DNA from: Cupriavidus pauculus
Lineage (GTDB): Bacteria; Pseudomonadota; Gammaproteobacteria; Burkholderiales; Burkholderiaceae
Assembly: GCF_008693385.1 (NCBI RefSeq)
Contig: NZ_CP044065.1
Coordinates: forward strand, 682,001-746,000
Direction: 5' to 3'
DNA: 64,000 bases
The notes beneath the pieces were generated by a model. It had not been told where the DNA came from. It did no database searches and was given only the letters and a program-made list of their open reading frames with translations. Shown here in pieces: positions 60,325 to 64,000 of this stretch (positions within the stretch are counted from its first letter, which is position 1; the number at the start of each line of letters is the position of its first letter). The position numbers and the translations under genes were made by a program.

Positions 60325-62424
60325 CTAGCCGCCAAACATGCCGAGCAGTTCCACCTGGCTCACGTACGCCTTCTTCGCGCGGGAAGGCTTCCGCGCATAC
60401 TCGCCGTCGGGCTGCATGATCCACGCCGACGCGTTGTCGCGAAGATGGACCTGCAGGCTTTCCTTGATGACGCGGGCCTTGAGCGCGCGGTCGAGAATCG
60501 GGAACGCGACCTCGACGCGGCGGAACAGGTTGCGGTCCATCCAGTCGGCGCTGGACAGGTACAGCACGTCCTCGCCGCCCGCGCGGAAGTAGTAGACGCG
60601 GTGGTGCTCGAGGAAGCGGCCGACGATCGAGCGCACCGTGATGTTCTCGGACATATCGGGCACGCCGGGCCGCAGCGCGCAGACGCCGCGCACGATCAGG
60701 TCGATCTTCACCCCCGCGCGGGACGCCTTGTAGAGTTCCTCGATGATCGAAGGCTCCAGCAGCGCGTTCATCTTGGCGATGATGCGCGCGGACTTGCCGG
60801 CGCGCGCGTTGCGGGCCTCGTTGCGGATATGCTCGACGAGGTTGCTGTGCATCGTGAACGGCGACTGCCACAGATGATTCAGCCGGATCGTGCCCGCGGT
60901 GCCGGTCAGCAGCTGGAACACGTGATGCACGTCCTCGCAGACCTTCTCGTTGGCCGTGAGCAGGCCGAAGTCCGTATAGAGCCGCGCCGTGCGCGGATGA
61001 TAGTTGCCCGTGCCCAGATGGGCGTAGCGGCGCAGCTGAACGGACTTGCCCTTGACCATGCTCTTGCCGTCGCTGGGCTCGCGCCGCACGATCAGCAGCA
61101 TCTTGGCGTGGCACTTGTGGCCGACCACGCCGTACACCACGTGCGCCCCCGCCGATTCCAGCCGCTCGGCCCAGTTGATATTGGTCTCTTCGTCGAAACG
61201 CGCGAGCAGTTCCACCACGACCGTGACTTCCTTGCCGTTGCGCGCGGCGGACATCAACGCTTCCATCACCGCGGACTCGTTGCCCGTGCGGTAGACGGTC
61301 TGCTTGATGGCCACGACGTTCGGATCGGCCGCCGCCAGCTGCAGCAGGTCCAGCACCGAGCTGAAGCTTTCGTACGGGTGGTGCAGCAGCACGTCCTGAT
61401 GGCGGATCACGTCGAACATCGGCGCGCCGGGCGGAAACGCCTTGACCGGCGCGGCCACGTGCGGCGGGTACTTGAGCAGCGGCCGGTCGATCAGGTCGGG
61501 AATCTGCATCAGCCGGACGAGGTTCACCGGCCCGCTCACGCGATACAGGTCCTGCTCGCCGAGTCCCGACTCCAGCAGCAGCCGGCGCGCGAGCGGGGCG
61601 GGGGTGTCGGACGAGACCTCGAGCCGCACCGTGTCGCCGAAATGGCGCGCGGGCAGCTCGCCCTGCAGCGCTTCGCGAAGGTCGGTGATGTCGTCCTCGG
61701 AAACGAACAGGTCCGAATTGCGCGTGACGCGGAACTGATAGCATCCCTGCACGTCGATGGCGGGAAACAGCTCGTGCACGAACGCCTGCATGAACGACGA
61801 GAGCATCACGAAGCCGTAGGGGTAGCCCGACAGCTTCTCCGGCATCTTGACCACGCGCGGCAGCGCGCGGGGCGCCTGCACGATGGCGAGGTCCGCGTCG
61901 CGGCCGAAGGCGTCCTTGCCGGACAGTTCGACCACGAAGTTCAGGCTCTTGTTGAGCACGCGCGGGAACGGATGCGCGGGATCCAGGGCGATCGGGGTGA
62001 GGACCGGCCCGAGTTCGCGCACGAAGAAGTCGCGCGCCCAGCCGCGCTGCGCGTCCGTCCACGTGCCCATGAGGTGGAAGTAGACGCCTTCCCGCTCGAG
62101 CGCGGGGAATATGACGTTCTGCAGCATGTCATACTGCGAGGCCACGAGGCGCTGCGTGCGCTCTGTGACCAGGTGATAGGTCTGCAGGAACGAGAGGCCG
62201 TCGGGCGTCGTGCCCGATGCATTGTCGCGGATCTGCTCCTTGAGACCCGCCATCCGAATTTCGAAGAACTCATCGAGGTTGCTGGAAACGATGCAGATGA
62301 ACTTGAGCCTTTCCAGCAGCGGGACGTTGGGGTCGGCGGCTTGCGCCAGGACGCGCGCGTTGAATTCTAGGATGCCCAGCTCGCGGTTAAGCAGGGTGCC
62401 GGGCGCAGTCGTCGACATGGTCAT
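60325..62424 (-). CDS. ppk: Polyphosphate kinase 1
   Basis: Synthesises inorganic polyphosphate from ATP. The 699 residues span the N, head, C1 and C2 domains. The N-domain begins LLNRELGILEFNARVLAQA. The autophosphorylated His lies in YAHLGTGNYHPRTARLYTDF, and other active-site residues in GNESAVMEALMSAARNGKEV. Start is set at ATG 62424, with ATG 62418 as a near alternative; the ATG at 62472 would add 16 residues and reach into the Pho-box palindrome. Divergent from ppx. Confidence 0.96.
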   Translation of the reverse strand: MTMSTTAPGTLLNRELGILEFNARVLAQAADPNVPLLERLKFICIVSSNLDEFFEIRMAGLKEQIRDNASGTTPDGLSFLQTYHLVTERTQRLVASQYDMLQNVIFPALEREGVYFHLMGTWTDAQRGWARDFFVRELGPVLTPIALDPAHPFPRVLNKSLNFVVELSGKDAFGRDADLAIVQAPRALPRVVKMPEKLSGYPYGFVMLSSFMQAFVHELFPAIDVQGCYQFRVTRNSDLFVSEDDITDLREALQGELPARHFGDTVRLEVSSDTPAPLARRLLLESGLGEQDLYRVSGPVNLVRLMQIPDLIDRPLLKYPPHVAAPVKAFPPGAPMFDVIRHQDVLLHHPYESFSSVLDLLQLAAADPNVVAIKQTVYRTGNESAVMEALMSAARNGKEVTVVVELLARFDEETNINWAERLESAGAHVVYGVVGHKCHAKMLLIVRREPSDGKSMVKGKSVQLRRYAHLGTGNYHPRTARLYTDFGLLTANEKVCEDVHHVFQLLTGTAGTIRLNHLWQSPFTMHSNLVEHIRNEARNARAGKSARIIAKMNALLEPSIIEELYKASRAGVKIDLIVRGVCALRPGVPDMSENITVRSIVGRFLEHHRVYYFRAGGEDVLYLSSADWMDRNLFRRVEVAFPILDRALKARVIKESLQVHLRDNASAWIMQPDGEYARKPSRAKKAYVSQVELLGMFGG

Positions 62425-62466
62425 GAATGTTCTTTTTCGGAATGTGGCGACTTTTCCATAGTTGTG

Positions 62467-62519
62467 TGTCATTTACATGACACTGTGGATTTGTCATGCT
62501 CCGGACATGACGAAGACAT
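62467..62519. promoter_or_regulatory. Pho-box-like control region between ppk and ppx
   Basis: On the plus strand TGTCAT (62492), GGACAT (62503) and AGACAT (62514) recur every 11 bp, the PhoB spacing, ending 67 bp before ppx. Just left is a TGTCAT-TTAC-ATGACA inverted repeat (62467-62482), facing ppk. PhoB control of both genes is a fair inference, with the ppk side weaker. Confidence 0.5.
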
Positions 62520-62586
62520 AATTTACGGGGTTTGATGCGGTGGCGCCACCCGGTCGATCCCGCCACCCCCGTGCTTCACACTAGCA

Positions 62587-64000
62587 ATGACACAGACACC
62601 ACGCCTGCTGGCCGCCGTAGACATGGGCTCGAACAGCTTCCGCCTGATGATCGGGCGCGTTGACGAGACCCCGACGGCGTCCGGCCCAGCCAGCCAGATC
62701 TTTCAGGTCGATGCCCTGCGCGAACCCGTGCGCCTCGCGGCCGGCCTGACCCCCGACAAGTACCTCGACCAGCCCGCGCGCCGCCGCGGCATCGACGCGC
62801 TGCGCCGGTTCGGCGACCGGCTGCGCGACTTCGCGCCCGAGCACGTGCGCGCGGTGGCCACCAATACGCTGCGCGTCGCGCGCAATGCCCCCGAGTTCCT
62901 GATCGAAGCGGAGCATGCGCTCGGCTTCCCGATCGAAGTGATCGCGGGCCGCGAGGAAGCGCGCCTGATCTACCTCGGTGCCTCGCACGATGCGCCGGCA
63001 TGCCAGGGCAATCGCCTCGTCGTCGATATCGGCGGCGGTTCGACGGAATTCATCATCGGCAGCGGCTATCAGTCGAAGCTGATGGAAAGCCTGTATATCG
63101 GCTGCGTCTCGCACAGCCGCCAGTTCTTCCCGAGCGGCAATGTCGACGAGTACGCGATGAAGCAGGCCGAACTGGCCGCGCGCCGCGAGATCCAGGTGCT
63201 CGTGCGCCAGTACCGCGCCGCGGGCTGGCAGCAGGCCGTGGGGTCGTCGGGCACCGCGCGCGCGCTGGCGGAGCTCATCGAGCTCAATGGCATGAACGAC
63301 AATCCCGCCGAGCATGGCATCACGCGCGAAGGGCTCGAGCGACTCAAGCGCGCGCTGATCAAGGCGGAGAACGCGAATCGCGTCAAGCTTGCGGGGCTCA
63401 AGGCCGATCGCATCCCGGTGCTGCCGGGCGGGTTGTCGATCATGCTCGGCGTATTCGCCGAACTCGATATCGACCGCATGGACGTTACCGACGGCGCGCT
63501 GCGTCTCGGCGTGCTGTACGACCTGCTGGGCCGCAGCCATCACGAGGACATGCGCACGGTCACGGTCGATCAGTTCATGCGCCGCTACGCGGTGGATCGC
63601 GCGCAGGCGGACCGCGTGGGCGCGGCCGCGCGCGAACTGCTGGCGCAGTTTCCGGAGCCGGCGCACGAGCGCCGCGAGGACAACCTCGCGCTGCTCGGCT
63701 GGGCGGCGAGCCTGCACGAGATCGGCATGTCGATCTCGCACGGCGGCTATCACAAGCACTCGGCCTATATCGCGACGCACGCGGACATGCCAGGCTTCTC
63801 GAAGACCGATCAGGCGCGGCTGGCCACGCTGTTGCTCGGCCATGCGGGCAAGCTCGGCAAGCTGTCCGGCAGCGGCAAGTTCCTCGACTGGCGCATGCTG
63901 TTCAGCCTGCGCCTGGCGTTCGTGCTGTGCCGCCGCCGTTCGGATGCGAAGCTGCCGGACATCCGCGTGAGCCAGCGTTCGGAAGCGCTCGACGAGGGCT
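62587..64000 (+). CDS. ppx: Exopolyphosphatase Ppx (3' end outside the window)
   Basis: Ppx/GppA-family phosphatase removing terminal phosphate from polyphosphate. 471 residues are visible, and the gene runs off the right edge. The N-terminal actin-like fold has AAVDMGSNSFRLMIGRV, the catalytic Glu region VIAGREEARLIYLGA, and the phosphate loop VVDIGGGSTEFIIGSG. A C-terminal HD-like domain has LLGWAASLHEIGMSISHGGY. Start ATG 62587. It is divergent from ppk with 162 bp between. Confidence 0.95.
   Translation, partial: MTQTPRLLAAVDMGSNSFRLMIGRVDETPTASGPASQIFQVDALREPVRLAAGLTPDKYLDQPARRRGIDALRRFGDRLRDFAPEHVRAVATNTLRVARNAPEFLIEAEHALGFPIEVIAGREEARLIYLGASHDAPACQGNRLVVDIGGGSTEFIIGSGYQSKLMESLYIGCVSHSRQFFPSGNVDEYAMKQAELAARREIQVLVRQYRAAGWQQAVGSSGTARALAELIELNGMNDNPAEHGITREGLERLKRALIKAENANRVKLAGLKADRIPVLPGGLSIMLGVFAELDIDRMDVTDGALRLGVLYDLLGRSHHEDMRTVTVDQFMRRYAVDRAQADRVGAAARELLAQFPEPAHERREDNLALLGWAASLHEIGMSISHGGYHKHSAYIATHADMPGFSKTDQARLATLLLGHAGKLGKLSGSGKFLDWRMLFSLRLAFVLCRRRSDAKLPDIRVSQRSEALDEG

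Overview
The window is high-GC betaproteobacterial chromosome, most likely Burkholderiaceae of the Cupriavidus/Ralstonia type. The evidence is the base composition, protein sequences close to that family, and a long housekeeping run (carA-carB-greA-yhbY-rlmE-ftsH-folP-glmM-pstSCAB-phoU-phoBR, then ppk/ppx) in the order I associate with that group. No phage, insertion sequence, CRISPR array or rRNA operon was found. One tRNA gene is present, tRNA-Val(CAC).

Layout. 1-10149: glycerol module. It holds a partial glycerol kinase (glpK), a DUF4743 Nudix hydrolase, purU, the repressor glpR, and a divergent ABC importer for glycerol (glpSTPQUV type). 10152-25381: mixed single genes. These are a membrane GGDEF protein, a cysteine hydrolase, heptosyltransferase I, an unrecognised protein, a flavin reductase, an HD-GYP protein overlapping bluB, tRNA-Val, dnaQ-rnhA-methyltransferase, divergent gloB, mltD, and a GDPD-fold lipoprotein that has lost its catalytic residues. 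25461-35302: prpE, then an eight-gene operon for CoA-dependent aerobic breakdown of an aromatic acid, best matching 2-aminobenzoate.

35303-54714: pyrimidine, arginine and housekeeping genes. carA and carB are split by a LysE-type exporter and preceded by a strong promoter and a C-rich leader. Then come greA, a DUF4149 protein, yhbY, rlmE, ftsH, folP, glmM and the complete phosphate regulon pstSCAB-phoU-phoBR, with tandem Pho-box repeats ahead of pstS. 54711-60214 (minus strand): a chaperone-usher fimbrial operon sits between phoR and the polyphosphate genes ppk and ppx. Its usher carries a one-base frameshift. Between usher and adhesin lies a tandem array of hybrid mini-ORFs joined by ATGA overlaps, the most unusual structure in the window. 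60325-64000: ppk and a partial, divergent ppx share a Pho-box-like control region.

How the genes work together. Glycerol is imported by the ABC system and phosphorylated by GlpK under GlpR; no glpD or glpF is visible here. The aromatic operon has its own CoA ligase, dearomatising monooxygenase/reductase, beta-oxidation-like enzymes, thioesterase and RidA deaminase, but no local regulator. PhoBR, Pst and PhoU with Ppk/Ppx form a phosphate sensing, uptake and storage block into which the fimbrial genes appear to have been inserted.
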